From assembly GCF_004345735.1 (NCBI RefSeq), contig NZ_SLXL01000002.1, positions 186,001 to 250,000 of the forward strand: a stretch of 64,000 bases of DNA. Direction: 5' to 3'. The DNA is from Rhodovulum adriaticum. GTDB lineage: Bacteria > Pseudomonadota > Alphaproteobacteria > Rhodobacterales > Rhodobacteraceae. The notes beneath the pieces are model-generated. The model was not told the origin of the DNA and did no database searches. It saw only the letters and a list, made by a program, of their open reading frames with translations. The position numbers and the translations under genes were made by a program. Of the stretch, positions 39,963-49,989 are shown one piece after another. Positions within the stretch are counted from its first letter, which is position 1; every line of letters starts with the position of its first letter.

Positions 39963-39980
39963 ATTGAACGCTCGTTCAGT
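39963..39980. promoter_or_regulatory. Operator-like palindrome upstream of acyl-CoA synthetase
   Basis: ATTGAACGCTCGTTCAGT, identical to the site before liuA at 16 of 18 positions. It lies 19-36 bases before the synthetase start codon, a spacing similar to that at liuA. A TetR-family repressor that senses an acyl-CoA is the likely ligand-responsive partner. No such gene is in the window. Confidence 0.65.
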
Positions 39981-40029
39981 AACGCGCGCCCGCGCCAGCT
40001 TGTCAAGCGTGCCGGGGGGTCAATGCGCG

Positions 40030-40533
40030 TCAGGGCGCGCGGGCATAGACCGTCAGTTCCGTCAGCGCGGTCAGGGGCACACCCAGCACCCGCAGGGCGG
40101 CCAGCGATACCTGCGTACCCGCCCCTGCTGCGGCCGCGCGGGGGCGCAGATCGACCAGCACGCCCTTGCCGGTCGCGGCATAGACCAGCCGGCCGGGCTG
40201 CGGGCGATCCACCAGCGGCGTCAGCGCCCAGAACCCGGGATCGGCCGGATCGCCCAGGCTGGCGACCGTCTTGCCCAGCAGCCGATCGGGCGCGGTGGGC
40301 GTGGCCGCGGCAGCCGAACGTTCTGCGCTGCTGGTGGTATCGAAGGCCTCGGCGCTGTCGGCGCCCGGCGGCGGCGGTGTGGACCCGGGCCGGGCCGCGG
40401 GGCGCGGGGTGTCCGCGCCGGGGGTTTGCGCCACTGGCCGGTCCCGGTCTCCGCCGAAAAAGGGGATCTTCAGCCCGGTGCAGCCCGGCAATGCCAGGGC
40501 CAGAACGGCCATCAGCCCGATCGCGTGTTTCAT
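40030..40533 (-). CDS. Putative lipoprotein divergent from moaA
   Basis: A 167-residue protein with a lipoprotein signal ([20 protein letters not shown], lipidated Cys18). A Pro/Ala/Ser-rich linker (about residues 30-80) and a small folded domain ([21 protein letters not shown] to [11 protein letters not shown]) follow. Related proteins near moaA in Rhodobacterales are sometimes annotated as galactarate dehydratase, which this sequence does not support. It should sit in the periplasm or outer membrane; the function is unknown. Confidence 0.75.
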   Translation of the reverse strand: MKHAIGLMAVLALALPGCTGLKIPFFGGDRDRPVAQTPGADTPRPAARPGSTPPPPGADSAEAFDTTSSAERSAAAATPTAPDRLLGKTVASLGDPADPGFWALTPLVDRPQPGRLVYAATGKGVLVDLRPRAAAAGAGTQVSLAALRVLGVPLTALTELTVYARAP

Positions 40534-40643
40534 CCGCCCGTCCTCCCTGCCCGGTTGGGATCAGCCTAGACCCGGGCCACGCCCGGTTCAACATGAGGCG
40601 ATCCCCCTTGCCGGCGGCGCAGGCGGCGCTTAGGCTCTGCGAC

Positions 40644-41657
40644 ATGATGCAGCAGCCGCCCCTGATCGACCCCTTCGCCCGCGCGATCACCTATCTGCGC
40701 GTTTCGGTCACCGACCGCTGCGATTTCCGCTGCGTCTATTGCATGAAGGAAAACATGACCTTCTTGCCCAAGCGGGATCTTCTGACGCTGGAGGAACTGG
40801 ACCGCCTGTGCACCGCCTTCATCGGACTGGGGGTGCGCAAGCTGCGCATCACCGGGGGCGAGCCGCTGGTGCGCCGGGACATCATGACCTTTTTCGACGC
40901 GATGGGCCGGCATCTGGATAGCGGCGCGCTGGACGAGTTGACGCTGACCACCAACGGCTCGCAACTGGCGAAATACGCCGATGCGCTGTACGCGGCGGGC
41001 GTGCGGCGGGTGAATGTCAGCCTGGACACACTGGACCCCGAAAAATTCGCCCGTGTCACCCGCTGGGGCCGGCTGGAGCAGGTGCTTGCCGGGCTGGACG
41101 CGGCACAGGCGGCCGGGCTGCGGATCAAGATCAACGCCGTCGCGCTGAAAGGTTTCAACGAGGACGAGTTGTTCGACCTTGTGGCGTGGTGCGCGGACCG
41201 CGACATGGACCTGACCTTTATCGAGGTCATGCCGATGGGCGACCTGGGCAACGAACAGCGCATCGATCAATACTGGTCGCTAAAGGATGTGCGCGCACAG
41301 CTGGCCGAACGCTACGCCCTGCTGGACTTGGCCGAGCGCACGGGCGGACCCGCGCGCTATGTCAAGCTGACCGAGACAGGGCAAAAGATCGGCTTTATCA
41401 CGCCGCTGTCCCACAATTTCTGCGAAAGCTGCAACCGCGTCCGCGTCACCTGCACCGGCGAGATCTATACCTGCCTGGGGCAAGAGGACCGCGCCGACCT
41501 GCGCGCGCCGCTGCGCGCCGCGCCAGACGACGACGCACCCCTGGTCGCCGCGATCCGCGAGGCCATCGCCGCCAAGCCCAAGGGCCACGATTTCGACTAT
41601 TCCCGCCAGCGCGCCGATGGGCAGGTCAGCCGCCACATGAGCCATACGGGCGGCTGA
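40644..41657 (+). CDS. moaA: GTP 3',8-cyclase (molybdenum cofactor biosynthesis protein A)
   Basis: A 337-residue radical SAM enzyme that starts molybdopterin synthesis from GTP. The N-terminal SAM cluster motif is CDFRCVYC (CxxxCxxC). The C-terminal second 4Fe-4S cluster is held by [28 protein letters not shown] is the SAM-binding motif. I chose [20 protein letters not shown] as the start; the frame is open far upstream but reads through the opposite-strand lipoprotein. No other moa gene is adjacent. Confidence 0.95.
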   Translation: MMQQPPLIDPFARAITYLRVSVTDRCDFRCVYCMKENMTFLPKRDLLTLEELDRLCTAFIGLGVRKLRITGGEPLVRRDIMTFFDAMGRHLDSGALDELTLTTNGSQLAKYADALYAAGVRRVNVSLDTLDPEKFARVTRWGRLEQVLAGLDAAQAAGLRIKINAVALKGFNEDELFDLVAWCADRDMDLTFIEVMPMGDLGNEQRIDQYWSLKDVRAQLAERYALLDLAERTGGPARYVKLTETGQKIGFITPLSHNFCESCNRVRVTCTGEIYTCLGQEDRADLRAPLRAAPDDDAPLVAAIREAIAAKPKGHDFDYSRQRADGQVSRHMSHTGG

Positions 41658-41720
41658 ACCGCCTTGACCGCCCGGGGCCACAGGGCCCACCCTGCGCCCA
41701 CCCTAGAACCGGAGCCATCC

Positions 41721-42887
41721 ATGGCCACCCCGCTCAGCCCGCGCGAGTTGCTTGAAAAACTGGTGTCCTTCCCGACGGTCAGTTGCGACAGCAACCTGGC
41801 CCTTGTCGACTGGGTTCAGGATTATCTGACCGGCCACGGCATCCCCGTCACCCGCGTCTGGAACGCCGCCCGCGACAAGGCCAGCCTGTATGCCCATGCC
41901 GGGCCGCAGGCCCAGGGCGGCGTGCTGTTGTCGGGGCATACGGACGTGGTCCCGGTCGAGGGGCAGGATTGGGATACCGACCCCTGGGCGGTGGTGGAAC
42001 GAAACGGCCGCCTGTACGGGCGGGGCACCTGCGACATGAAGGGGTTCAACGCGCTGGCGATCTGGGCGCTGGTCCGCGCGCAGGCCCAGGGCGTGAAACA
42101 CCCCCTGCAACTGGCCCTGTCCCACGACGAAGAGGTGGGCTGCCTGGGCGCGCCGCCGATGATCGACAACATGCAGGCCAGCGGCTTTCCCAAGGCGCAC
42201 GCCGTGATCGTGGGCGAACCCTCGCGCATGCAGGTCGTCACGGGCCACAAGGGCACCATCGGGTTCGACGTGCGCGTGACCGGGTTCGAGGTGCACTCCT
42301 CGCTGATGCACACGGGCGTTTCGGCCGTGATGGAGGCAGCGGCCCTGATCGACTGGGCCAATGACCGCAACGCCGAAAACCGCGCCCGCCCCCCGCAGGG
42401 CGATGATGCGCTGTTCGATCCGCCCTGGACCACCCTGCATGTGGGCCAGATCGCGGGCGGCACCGCGCATAACATCACTGCCGCCCATTGCGCCTTTGGG
42501 TTGGACATGCGCTGCCTGCCGGGCGAGGGCACGGAACGCTGGCGCGCGGCCTGGGAAGACGAACGCGCCCGGGTCGAGGCCCGCATGCAGGCCATCCGCC
42601 CCGAGGCGCGGGTCGAAAGCACGCCCCATTTCGACGTGCCGCCCCTGCGCCCAGAGGCCGACAACCCCGCCGAGGCGCTGGCCCGCCGCCTGACCGGCGA
42701 CAACGCCCCCCATGTTGTCAGCTATGCAACCGAGGCCGGGCAATTCCAGCAGGCGGGGTATTCCACCGTGATCTGTGGCCCCGGCGACATTTCACAGGCC
42801 CACCAGCCAAACGAATACATCGCGCTGGATCAGTTCCGGCAGGGGCAGGCCTTCATGGACCGCCTGCTGACCCACCTTCAGGAGTAG
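41721..42887 (+). CDS. argE: Acetylornithine deacetylase
   Basis: A 388-residue M20-family metallohydrolase that releases ornithine from N-acetylornithine in arginine synthesis. Zinc-binding and catalytic segments are LLSGHTDVVPVEGQDW, RGTCDMKGFNALAIW and SHDEEVGCLGAPPMI, with HQPNEYIALDQF near the C-terminus. I chose the ATG at 41721, with GGAG upstream. It is followed three bases later by another M20 hydrolase, so both are probably co-expressed. Confidence 0.92.
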   Translation: MATPLSPRELLEKLVSFPTVSCDSNLALVDWVQDYLTGHGIPVTRVWNAARDKASLYAHAGPQAQGGVLLSGHTDVVPVEGQDWDTDPWAVVERNGRLYGRGTCDMKGFNALAIWALVRAQAQGVKHPLQLALSHDEEVGCLGAPPMIDNMQASGFPKAHAVIVGEPSRMQVVTGHKGTIGFDVRVTGFEVHSSLMHTGVSAVMEAAALIDWANDRNAENRARPPQGDDALFDPPWTTLHVGQIAGGTAHNITAAHCAFGLDMRCLPGEGTERWRAAWEDERARVEARMQAIRPEARVESTPHFDVPPLRPEADNPAEALARRLTGDNAPHVVSYATEAGQFQQAGYSTVICGPGDISQAHQPNEYIALDQFRQGQAFMDRLLTHLQE

Positions 42888-42890
42888 ACC

Positions 42891-44054
42891 ATGCCCGTGA
42901 AGAACCGCCTGGCCGAGATGCACGACCAGATCACCGAATGGCGCCGCGACCTGCACGCCCACCCCGAGCTGATGTACGACCTGCCGCGCACGTCGGCCTT
43001 CGTGGCGGAAAAGCTGCGCGCCTTCGGCTGCGACGAGGTGGTCGAGGGCATCGGGCGTTCCGGCGTCGTGGGCGTGATCCGGGGGCGCAGCAACAGCACG
43101 GGCCGCGCCGTCGGCCTGCGTGCCGACATGGACGCCCTGCCGATCAAAGAGGCGACGGGCCTGCCCTATACCTCAAAAACCCCCGGCAGGATGCATGCCG
43201 GCGGCCATGACGGGCACACCGCCATGCTGCTGGGCGCCGCGCAATACCTGGCCGAAACCCGCAATTTCGACGGCAGCGCGGTGGTGATCTTTCAACCCGC
43301 CGAAGAGGGCGGCGCTGGCGGCAAGGCGATGGTGGACGATGGCCTGATGGACCGTTTCGGCATCGACGAGGTCTACGGCATGCACAACATGCCCGGCATC
43401 CCGCTGGGCAGCTTCGCGATCCGCCCCGGCCCGATGATGGCCGCGACCGACGATTTCGACATCACCCTCACCGGCATCGGCGGCCACGCGGCCAAGCCGC
43501 ACAAATGCATCGACCCGGTGCTGGCGGCCAGCCATGTCGTGATCGCCCTGCAATCCATCGCCGCGCGCAGCGTGGACCCGCTGAAACAGGTGGTGGTGTC
43601 TGTGTGCAGCTTCCGCACCGAATCCGACGCGACCAACGTCATCCCCCAGACCGTCCGCCTGCGCGGCACCGTCCGCACGATGGAGGAAGACGTGCGCGAC
43701 CTGGCCGAAACCCGGCTGAAGGCGCTAGTCGAAAACACCGCCGCCGCCTTCGGCGCCACGGCGGCGATCGACTATCAGCGCGGCTATCCGGTCACGGAAA
43801 ACGACCCCGACTGCGCCGCCTTTGCCGCCGAGGTGGCCCGCGCCGTGGCTGGCGGGGTCGAGGATACCGCGCCGCTGATGGGGGGCGAGGATTTCAGCTA
43901 CATGCTGAACGCGCGCCCCGGCGCCTATATCTTCCTCGGCAATGGCGACACGGCCGCCGTGCACCACCCGGCCTACAATTTCGACGATGCGGCGATTCCC
44001 TATGGCTGCTCCTGGTTTGCCGAACTCGTCGAACGGCGCCTGCCCGCGGCCTGA
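42891..44054 (+). CDS. M20 amidohydrolase (hippurate hydrolase-like)
   Basis: A 387-residue M20D-type aminoacylase. Metal-site motifs are LRADMDALPIKE, MHAGGHDGHTAMLLGAAQYL, FQPAEEGGAGGKAMVDDG and YGMHNMPGIPLG; a further histidine lies near the C-terminus in AVHHPAYNFDDAAIP. Such enzymes cleave N-acyl amino acids (hippurate, IAA conjugates, N-acetyl amino acids); the substrate here is unknown. It directly follows argE, so a salvage role for acylated amino acids is reasonable. Confidence 0.88.
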   Translation: MPVKNRLAEMHDQITEWRRDLHAHPELMYDLPRTSAFVAEKLRAFGCDEVVEGIGRSGVVGVIRGRSNSTGRAVGLRADMDALPIKEATGLPYTSKTPGRMHAGGHDGHTAMLLGAAQYLAETRNFDGSAVVIFQPAEEGGAGGKAMVDDGLMDRFGIDEVYGMHNMPGIPLGSFAIRPGPMMAATDDFDITLTGIGGHAAKPHKCIDPVLAASHVVIALQSIAARSVDPLKQVVVSVCSFRTESDATNVIPQTVRLRGTVRTMEEDVRDLAETRLKALVENTAAAFGATAAIDYQRGYPVTENDPDCAAFAAEVARAVAGGVEDTAPLMGGEDFSYMLNARPGAYIFLGNGDTAAVHHPAYNFDDAAIPYGCSWFAELVERRLPAA

Positions 44055-44245
44055 TCCACGCCGCGAACGAAAAAGAACAGCCGTCCCATCCCAGCCGCGC
44101 GGCCCGGAACGCGGTTCGCCCCGACCCCGGACCGCGCGATGCCGTCCACGCGCTGAAAACCATGCGAAAACCCTGTCCGCCCGGCGCCCCCCCGCAGACC
44201 GGCGCCCGGCGTTGACCGGGGGATGCGAAACGCGCAGTCCACGGG

Positions 44246-44289
44246 AAACCGCCCGCGAAAGGACCGCAAACCGCCCGCGAAAGGACCGC
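44246..44289 (+). repeat. Perfect 22-bp tandem duplication containing the ribosome-binding site
   Basis: Positions 44246-44267 and 44268-44289 are identical. Each copy contains GCGAAAGGACCGC, so the AAAGGA Shine-Dalgarno sequence is present twice. The second copy sits directly before the YeeE start at 44294. The rest of the 239-base gap after the M20 hydrolase holds no other gene that I can see. Confidence 0.9.
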
Positions 44290-44293
44290 CACC

Positions 44294-45346
44294 ATGTTTG
44301 CCGATTTCGGCTTCGATACGCTGACCGCCCCCGATCTTGTTCCCTATCTCGGCCTCGCCATCGGCCTGGCCTTCGGCGCCTTGGCCGAGATCACCGGCTT
44401 TTGCTTTCGCCGCGCCGTGACTGGCCCGGCCGAAACGCGCCGCCCCGCCCTGGGCATCTGGATGGCCGCGCTGGCCACCGCGATCCTGGGCACGCAGGCC
44501 GCTGCGGCGGCCGGGCTGATCGCATTCGAGGGGCACCGCCTGCACAGCCCCGACCTGGCGCTGGCCGCGCTCCTGACCGGGGGCGTGCTGTTCGGCGCGG
44601 GCATGGTCCTGACCCGCGGCTGCATCTCGCGGCTGACCGTGTTGGGCGGCAGCGGCAACCTGCGCGCGCTGCTGGTGCTGGTGGTCTTTGCCATCGTGGC
44701 CCATGCCACGCTGAAGGGGGTGCTGGCGCCCCTGCGCACCGCCTTGGGCGCCTGGACCCTGCCCGTTGGCGATTATGCCAGCCTGGCCGCCCTGCCCGGC
44801 CCGGCCTTCGGCTGGGCGCTGGTCCTGGCCGCCGGGGCGGCGGCGCTGGCCTGCTGCTCTGGCGCGCCGCGCGGGCGGCTGGCCCTGGCCGCCCTGCTGG
44901 GCCTGCTGGTGCCCGCGGCCTGGGTCGGCACCGGCTTCGTGCTGTACGACGATTTCGACCCGGTGCCGCTGACCGGCCTGTCCTTTACCGCTCCGGCCGC
45001 CGAAACCCTGTTCTGGGGCGTCGCCGCGACCGCGATCAAGCCGACCTTTGGCGTCGGTCTGCTGGGCGGCGTTCTGGCCGGGGCGGCCATCTCGGCCCGC
45101 CTGTCGGGGCGGTTCCGCTGGCAAAGCTTCGACAGCCCCGCGCAGACGGGCCGCTACATGGGCGGCGCGGTGCTGATGGGCATCGGCGGGGTGCTGGCGG
45201 GCGGCTGCACCGTGGGCGCCGGACTTGCCGGTATTCCGACACTCAGCCTGGCGGCCGTCCTGGCCCTGGCGGCGATCGCCGTGGGCGCTCGGGCCACCCA
45301 GGCCCTGCTCAGTGCCCCATCGAGCGGCGTATCCGCCGCAACATGA
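44294..45346 (+). CDS. YeeE/YedE family (thiosulfate/sulfur-compound) transporter
   Basis: A 350-residue integral membrane protein with about nine hydrophobic segments. The family's paired conserved cysteines are visible: EITGFCFRRAVTG, VLTRGCISRLTVLGG and LAGGCTVGAGLAG. They line the conduit in thiosulfate-type YeeE (TsuA) transporters. No TusA- or rhodanese-like partner is nearby. The ribosome-binding region is tandemly duplicated. Its 3' end overlaps the convergent DUF3422 gene by 38 bases. Confidence 0.88.
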   Translation: MFADFGFDTLTAPDLVPYLGLAIGLAFGALAEITGFCFRRAVTGPAETRRPALGIWMAALATAILGTQAAAAAGLIAFEGHRLHSPDLALAALLTGGVLFGAGMVLTRGCISRLTVLGGSGNLRALLVLVVFAIVAHATLKGVLAPLRTALGAWTLPVGDYASLAALPGPAFGWALVLAAGAAALACCSGAPRGRLALAALLGLLVPAAWVGTGFVLYDDFDPVPLTGLSFTAPAAETLFWGVAATAIKPTFGVGLLGGVLAGAAISARLSGRFRWQSFDSPAQTGRYMGGAVLMGIGGVLAGGCTVGAGLAGIPTLSLAAVLALAAIAVGARATQALLSAPSSGVSAAT

Positions 45347-46595
45347 GCCAGACCGCCAGCACGACAGCTGGCGTCAGCAACGCGGTCAGCATCCCCTTGG
45401 ACAGCGCCACGCGCTCGGCCAGGGGGTAGACGATGTAGGACACCAGGCTGACCGCGTAATAGCTGATCGCCACAACCGACAATCCCTCGACCGTGCGCTG
45501 CAGGCGCAGTTGCAGATCGGCGCGGCGATCCATGCTCTCCAGCAACTTCTGGTTCTGCGCCGAGCGTTCGACATCCACCTGCGTCCGCAACAGGTTCGCC
45601 GCCCGCGCCGCCCGATCCACCATGGAATGCAGGTGCGTCTCGGCGGCCTTGATCGTCCGCATCGACGGCTCATACCGGCGCATCATGAATTCACGAAAGG
45701 TCTGCCGATACCCGAAACGCTGTTCGCGCAAGACATCGACACGCTGATGCACCAATGCCTCATAGGCCTGCGTGGCCGAGAAACGAAAGGCCGATTGCGC
45801 CAGCAGACCCTCCAGTTCGGCAGAAACCGCCAGCAACGCCTTCAGCGTTTCCTCGGGCTGGCGGTGGCCGGTGCGCATCTCGCCCACCAGCTCGGTCAGT
45901 TGCGGGTCCATCTCGCCCAGGCGCATGGACAATTGCCGCGCCCTGGGCAGACCCAGCATCGACATGGCCTTGTAGGTCTCGATCTCGGTCAGGCGCTGGA
46001 CGATCCGCCCCACCCGGCGCTGCCCGGTGCCCGGCCGCACAAAGACGGCGAACCGCATGTGGCCCGCGCTGTCGATGCGGAAATCCGTCGCCATGATCCC
46101 CGCGTCATCCAGGATCGACGAGGCGGTCAGACTGTCGGGCACGAACCACTCGGCCAGACGGTCGTCAATATCCTCGCGCCCGTCGCGCAGCTGTTCCACG
46201 CGGATCAACGCCGAGGTCAGCCGCGCCCCCGGCGCGGCCGCCTGCCAATCCTCGGGGAAGACATCGAACGCGTCGGGATCGAACGGCCGCTCGGCCACGC
46301 CGGGGGTAAAGATCGTGTAGGTCACGAACTCCGCATGGCTTTCCCACTTGATCTTGTGGCGCCCCATGTCACCGAAAAAATGCGTATCCCCCGGCTTGGG
46401 GTGCTGCGCGCCAAAGCGGTCCAGCAGGTCGATGATATGCGCCCGGTCCGCGTCTCGATCCCGGGTCACCGCATCCCGGGGCGGCTTGACCGCCAGAAAG
46501 GCCGCATGGCAGGGCGTCTCCAGCGACGGAAAGGGACGCGCGTGCAACTCGTTCGTTAGCGCATAGCGCAACGGGTGGTCTTCGATCGGGCTCAT
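45309..46595 (-). CDS. DUF3422 membrane protein
   Basis: A 428-residue protein with a large soluble N-terminal part (HPLRYALTNELHARPFPSLETP is characteristic of DUF3422) and two C-terminal membrane helices (VVAISYYAVSLVSYIVYPLA and LTALLTPAVVLAVWLMLRRI). The middle is strongly helical and may form coiled coils around DLQLRLQRTVEGL. The function is unknown; CorA-like topology has been suggested for relatives. I chose the start at 46595 (MSPIEDHPLRYAL). Its 3' end overlaps the opposing YeeE gene. Confidence 0.88.
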   Translation of the reverse strand: MSPIEDHPLRYALTNELHARPFPSLETPCHAAFLAVKPPRDAVTRDRDADRAHIIDLLDRFGAQHPKPGDTHFFGDMGRHKIKWESHAEFVTYTIFTPGVAERPFDPDAFDVFPEDWQAAAPGARLTSALIRVEQLRDGREDIDDRLAEWFVPDSLTASSILDDAGIMATDFRIDSAGHMRFAVFVRPGTGQRRVGRIVQRLTEIETYKAMSMLGLPRARQLSMRLGEMDPQLTELVGEMRTGHRQPEETLKALLAVSAELEGLLAQSAFRFSATQAYEALVHQRVDVLREQRFGYRQTFREFMMRRYEPSMRTIKAAETHLHSMVDRAARAANLLRTQVDVERSAQNQKLLESMDRRADLQLRLQRTVEGLSVVAISYYAVSLVSYIVYPLAERVALSKGMLTALLTPAVVLAVWLMLRRIRRSMGH

Positions 46596-46692
46596 GGCGG
46601 CACCTTCTGTTACGGTGTTGTCCAATCCCTAGCGCAAACGCCCAGATTGTAAACGCGGCGTGGCGCGCCTGAACGCGGGCAGGCGCCCCCTG

Positions 46693-46716
46693 CCCTTCTT
46701 CTTGGCAGAAATACCC
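46693..46716. repeat. Dispersed intergenic element, single arm
   Basis: CCCTTCTTCTTGGC followed by AGAAATACCC is the complement of the GGGTATTT..CCAAGAAGAAGG core found at 57.9 and 62.5 kb. It lies in the gap between the DUF3422 and pntB genes. The partner arm is absent here. Confidence 0.65.
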
Positions 46717-46791
46717 ATCCACCGGCCCGGAACGGGCCGGAAAAAGGAATGCGCCGCAGGCGCGCAATTGAATTGCCCGTCGCAACGCAAA

Positions 46792-46813
46792 CGCCCCGCC
46801 AGGGGGCGGGGCG
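46792..46813 (-). terminator. Candidate terminator downstream of pntB
   Basis: CGCCCCGCC (46792-46800) pairs perfectly with GGCGGGGCG (46805-46813) around AGGG. It begins 26 bases after the pntB stop on the minus strand and is followed there by TTTGCGTTG, a weak T-rich tail. Its position fits termination of pntA-pntB. Confidence 0.55.
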
Positions 46814-46839
46814 CTGCCTGTCTCGGACGGTGGGGCGGA

Positions 46840-48273
46840 TCAGCGGATCAGCGCCAGCAACTTGTCCAGGCTTTCGCGGGCATCGCCGTAGAACATCCGC
46901 GTGTTGTCCTTGAAGAACAGCGGATTCTCGATCCCCGAATAGCCAGTACCCTTGCCCCGCTTCATCACGAAGACCTGCTTGGCTTTCCAGACCTCCAGCA
47001 CCGGCATCCCGGCGATGGGCGAGTTCGGATCTTCTTGCGCGGCCGGGTTCACGATGTCGTTGGACCCGATGACGATGGCAACGTCGGTCGACGGGAAGTC
47101 GTCGTTGATCTCGTCCATCTCCAGCACGATGTCATAGGGCACCTTGGCCTCGGCCAGCAGCACGTTCATGTGCCCCGGCAGACGGCCGGCGACCGGGTGG
47201 ATGGCGAAACGCACGCTCTTGCCCTGCTTGCGCAGATGTTCGGTCAGCACCGAGACAGAGTTCTGCGCCTGGGCCACCGCCATGCCGTAGCCCGGCACGA
47301 TGATGACGCTGTCGGCATCCTCCAGCGCGCTGGCCACGCCGTCGGCGTCGATGGCGATCATCTCGCCCTCGACCTCGGCCGCGGGACCACCCGTGCCGCC
47401 AAAGCCGCCCAGGATCACGCTGACGAAATGCCGGTTCATCGCCTTACACATGATGTAGCTGAGGATCGCCCCGGACGAACCCACCAGCGCGCCCACCACG
47501 ATCAGCAGGTCATTGCCAAGGCTAAAGCCGATCGCCGCCGCCGCCCAGCCCGAGTAGGAGTTCAGCATCGAGACCACGACCGGCATGTCCGCGCCGCCGA
47601 TCCCCATGATTAGGTGATAGCCGATGAACAGCGCCAGCAGCGTCAGCAGGAACAGCGCGACAAAGCCGCCCCCGTTGAAGAACCACACCGCCATGACCAC
47701 CGACAGGATCGCCGCAGCAGCGTTCAGGATATGCCCGCCGGGCAGCTTTTTCGCGGCAGAGTTCACCTTGCCCGCCAACTTGCCATAGGCCACGACCGAG
47801 CCGGTAAAGGTCACCGCACCAATCCAGACGCCCAGCACCAGTTCGACGCGCAGGATGTTGATTTCAACGGGCGTCTTGTGGGCCAGAATGGCGGCAAAGC
47901 CGGTCAGGCTTTCGCGCGCGGCTTCGTCCATGGCCAGCACGCGGTTCAGTTCGAAATCCGCGTTGAAGCCGACGAAAACCGCCGCCAGACCCACCAGCGA
48001 ATGCATGATCGCCACAAGCTCGGGCATCTGGGTCATCTGCACGCGGGTCGCCAGCTGGTAACCGATAAAGGCGCCGCCAGCGATCATGATCAGCGACAAG
48101 AGCCACAGCCCCTGTCCCGGCCCGGTCAGCGTCGCCGCCACCGCCAGCGCCATGCCGACGATGCCGTACCAGATCGCGCGCTTGGCGCTTTCCTGACCCG
48201 ACAGCCCGCCCAGGGCGAGGATGAAGAGCACGGCCGAAACCACATAGGCCGCTGTCGTGAAACCGAAATCCAT
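46840..48273 (-). CDS. pntB: NAD(P) transhydrogenase subunit beta
   Basis: A 477-residue membrane subunit with about nine transmembrane helices and a C-terminal NADP(H)-binding domain III ([18 protein letters not shown] nucleotide loop, [33 protein letters not shown] region with [16 protein letters not shown]). With PntA it uses the proton gradient to make NADPH from NADH. Domain order and length match the two-subunit enzyme. Fifteen bases separate it from pntA. Confidence 0.96.
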   Translation of the reverse strand: MDFGFTTAAYVVSAVLFILALGGLSGQESAKRAIWYGIVGMALAVAATLTGPGQGLWLLSLIMIAGGAFIGYQLATRVQMTQMPELVAIMHSLVGLAAVFVGFNADFELNRVLAMDEAARESLTGFAAILAHKTPVEINILRVELVLGVWIGAVTFTGSVVAYGKLAGKVNSAAKKLPGGHILNAAAAILSVVMAVWFFNGGGFVALFLLTLLALFIGYHLIMGIGGADMPVVVSMLNSYSGWAAAAIGFSLGNDLLIVVGALVGSSGAILSYIMCKAMNRHFVSVILGGFGGTGGPAAEVEGEMIAIDADGVASALEDADSVIIVPGYGMAVAQAQNSVSVLTEHLRKQGKSVRFAIHPVAGRLPGHMNVLLAEAKVPYDIVLEMDEINDDFPSTDVAIVIGSNDIVNPAAQEDPNSPIAGMPVLEVWKAKQVFVMKRGKGTGYSGIENPLFFKDNTRMFYGDARESLDKLLALIR

Positions 48274-48288
48274 TGTCTCAGCCCCTCT

Positions 48289-49863
48289 TTACGATTTCTG
48301 GAACATGGCGAGCATGCGCCGTGTCACGAGGAAGCCGCCGAAGATGTTGATCCCGGCCATGAACACCGCCAGCGCGGCCAGAACGATCACCAGGAACGAC
48401 CCCGACCCGATCTGCATCAACGCCCCCAGAATGATGATCGACGAGATCGCGTTGGTGATCGCCATCAGCGGCGTGTGCAGCGAGTGGCTGACATTCCAGA
48501 TCACCTGGAAGCCGACGAAGACCGCCAGCACGAAGACGATGAAATGCTGCATGAAGCTGGCCGGGGCCACCAGGCCCACGCCCAGCAGCAGCGCCGCACC
48601 GCCGGCCAGCAGGCTGACCTGGGTGATCGTCTGCTTGCGGAAGGCAGCCTTTTCCTGGGCCTTCTTCTCTTCGGGCGTCAGCTCTTTGGGCTTTTCCGCC
48701 TGCGGCTTTGCCGCAATCGCCTTCACCTTCGGCGGCGGCGGCGGGAAGGTAATCTCGCCCTCATAGGTGACCGTCGCACCGCGGATCACGTCGTCTTCCA
48801 TGTTGTGCACGACCTTGCCATCCTTTTCGGGCGTCAGGTCGGTCATCATGTGACGGATATTCGTGGAATACAGCGTCGAAGACTGCGTCGCCATCCGGCT
48901 GGGGAAGTCGGTATAGCCGACGATGGTCACGCCGTTGTCGGATACGACCTTCTGGTCGGCCACGGTCAGGTCGCAGTTGCCACCCTTTTCGGCGGCCAGG
49001 TCCACCACGACGGAACCGGGCTTCATCGCCGCGACCATGTCTTCCAGCCACAGCTTGGGCGCCGGGCGGCCGGGGATCAGGGCGGTGGTGATGACGATGT
49101 CCATCTCCGGGGCCAGCTCGCGGAATTTCTCCAGCTGCTTTTCCCGGAATTCGGGCGACGAGGGCGCGGCGTAGCCGCCGGTTTCCGCGCCGTCCTGGGT
49201 CTCTTCCTCGAAATCGAGATAGACGAATTCCGCGCCCATCGATTCGATCTGCTCGGCCACTTCGGGCCGCACGTCAAAGGCGTAGGTGATCGCGCCCAGG
49301 CTGGTCGCCGTGCCGATCGCGGCAAGGCCCGCCACACCGGCGCCGACCACCAGCACCTTGGCCGGGGGCACCTTGCCCGCCGCCGTCACCTGGCCGGTGA
49401 AGAAGCGGCCGAAATTGTTGCCCGCCTCGATCACCGCGCGGTAGCCGGCAATATTGGCCATGGACGACAGCGCGTCCATCTTCTGAGCGCGGGAAATCCG
49501 CGGGACCATGTCCATTGCGATGACATTGGCGCCCTTGGACTTGCAGGTTTCCAGCATCGCCTCGTTCTGGGCCGGCCAGAAGAAGCTGATGAGCGTCTGG
49601 CCGTTGCGCAGGCGCGCGGCTTCCTCGTCCGAGGGCTCGCGCACCTTGATGACGATGTCGCTGGCCTGCCAAAGCGCAGAGGCCGAATGCACGACCTCGA
49701 CGCCGGCCTGTTTATAGGCCTCGTCGGTAAAGCCCGCGCGGTCGCCCGCGCCGGTCTCGATCAGGCAGTCATAGCCCAGCTTTTGCAGCTGAAGGGCGCT
49801 GTCGGGGGTCATGGCCACCCGGGCCTCGCCCTCGAAAATCTCCTTCGGTGCCCCGATTTTCAC
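48289..49863 (-). CDS. pntA: NAD(P) transhydrogenase subunit alpha
   Basis: A 524-residue subunit with the NAD(H)-binding domain I ([20 protein letters not shown] start, [20 protein letters not shown] Rossmann loop, [17 protein letters not shown] region). A Lys/Glu-rich linker ([21 protein letters not shown]) and four C-terminal membrane helices follow. The fused alpha chain corresponds to the enteric-style two-subunit form, not the three-gene form of Rhodospirillum. The start is GTG at 49863. Confidence 0.96.
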   Translation of the reverse strand: MKIGAPKEIFEGEARVAMTPDSALQLQKLGYDCLIETGAGDRAGFTDEAYKQAGVEVVHSASALWQASDIVIKVREPSDEEAARLRNGQTLISFFWPAQNEAMLETCKSKGANVIAMDMVPRISRAQKMDALSSMANIAGYRAVIEAGNNFGRFFTGQVTAAGKVPPAKVLVVGAGVAGLAAIGTATSLGAITYAFDVRPEVAEQIESMGAEFVYLDFEEETQDGAETGGYAAPSSPEFREKQLEKFRELAPEMDIVITTALIPGRPAPKLWLEDMVAAMKPGSVVVDLAAEKGGNCDLTVADQKVVSDNGVTIVGYTDFPSRMATQSSTLYSTNIRHMMTDLTPEKDGKVVHNMEDDVIRGATVTYEGEITFPPPPPKVKAIAAKPQAEKPKELTPEEKKAQEKAAFRKQTITQVSLLAGGAALLLGVGLVAPASFMQHFIVFVLAVFVGFQVIWNVSHSLHTPLMAITNAISSIIILGALMQIGSGSFLVIVLAALAVFMAGINIFGGFLVTRRMLAMFQKS

Positions 49864-49948
49864 GTCTTTGATCCCCTCTTTCAGGCATTGGGCCGTGGAT
49901 GGGCCGGGTCAGGTCGCCGTCTCATACCACTGCGAAAGATTGTTTCAC

Positions 49949-49966
49949 AAGCCGCTCACGCGGCTT
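49949..49966. terminator. Hairpin between pntA and the methyltransferase-like gene
   Basis: AAGCCGC-TCAC-GCGGCTT forms a perfect 7-bp stem, followed on the plus strand by TTGTGTTG. It lies just downstream of the minus-strand methyltransferase-like gene, whose transcript it could end, although the T-tract is on the other strand's side. Assignment is tentative. Confidence 0.4.
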
Positions 49967-49989
49967 TTGTGTTGTGGCCGATCCGCGCG

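Noticed and set aside
46722-46740. CCGGCCCG/CGGGCCGG hairpin followed by AAAAAG
   Set aside because: The A-run is downstream on the plus strand, where no gene ends. On the minus strand the T-run precedes the stem, so it is not a terminator in either direction.
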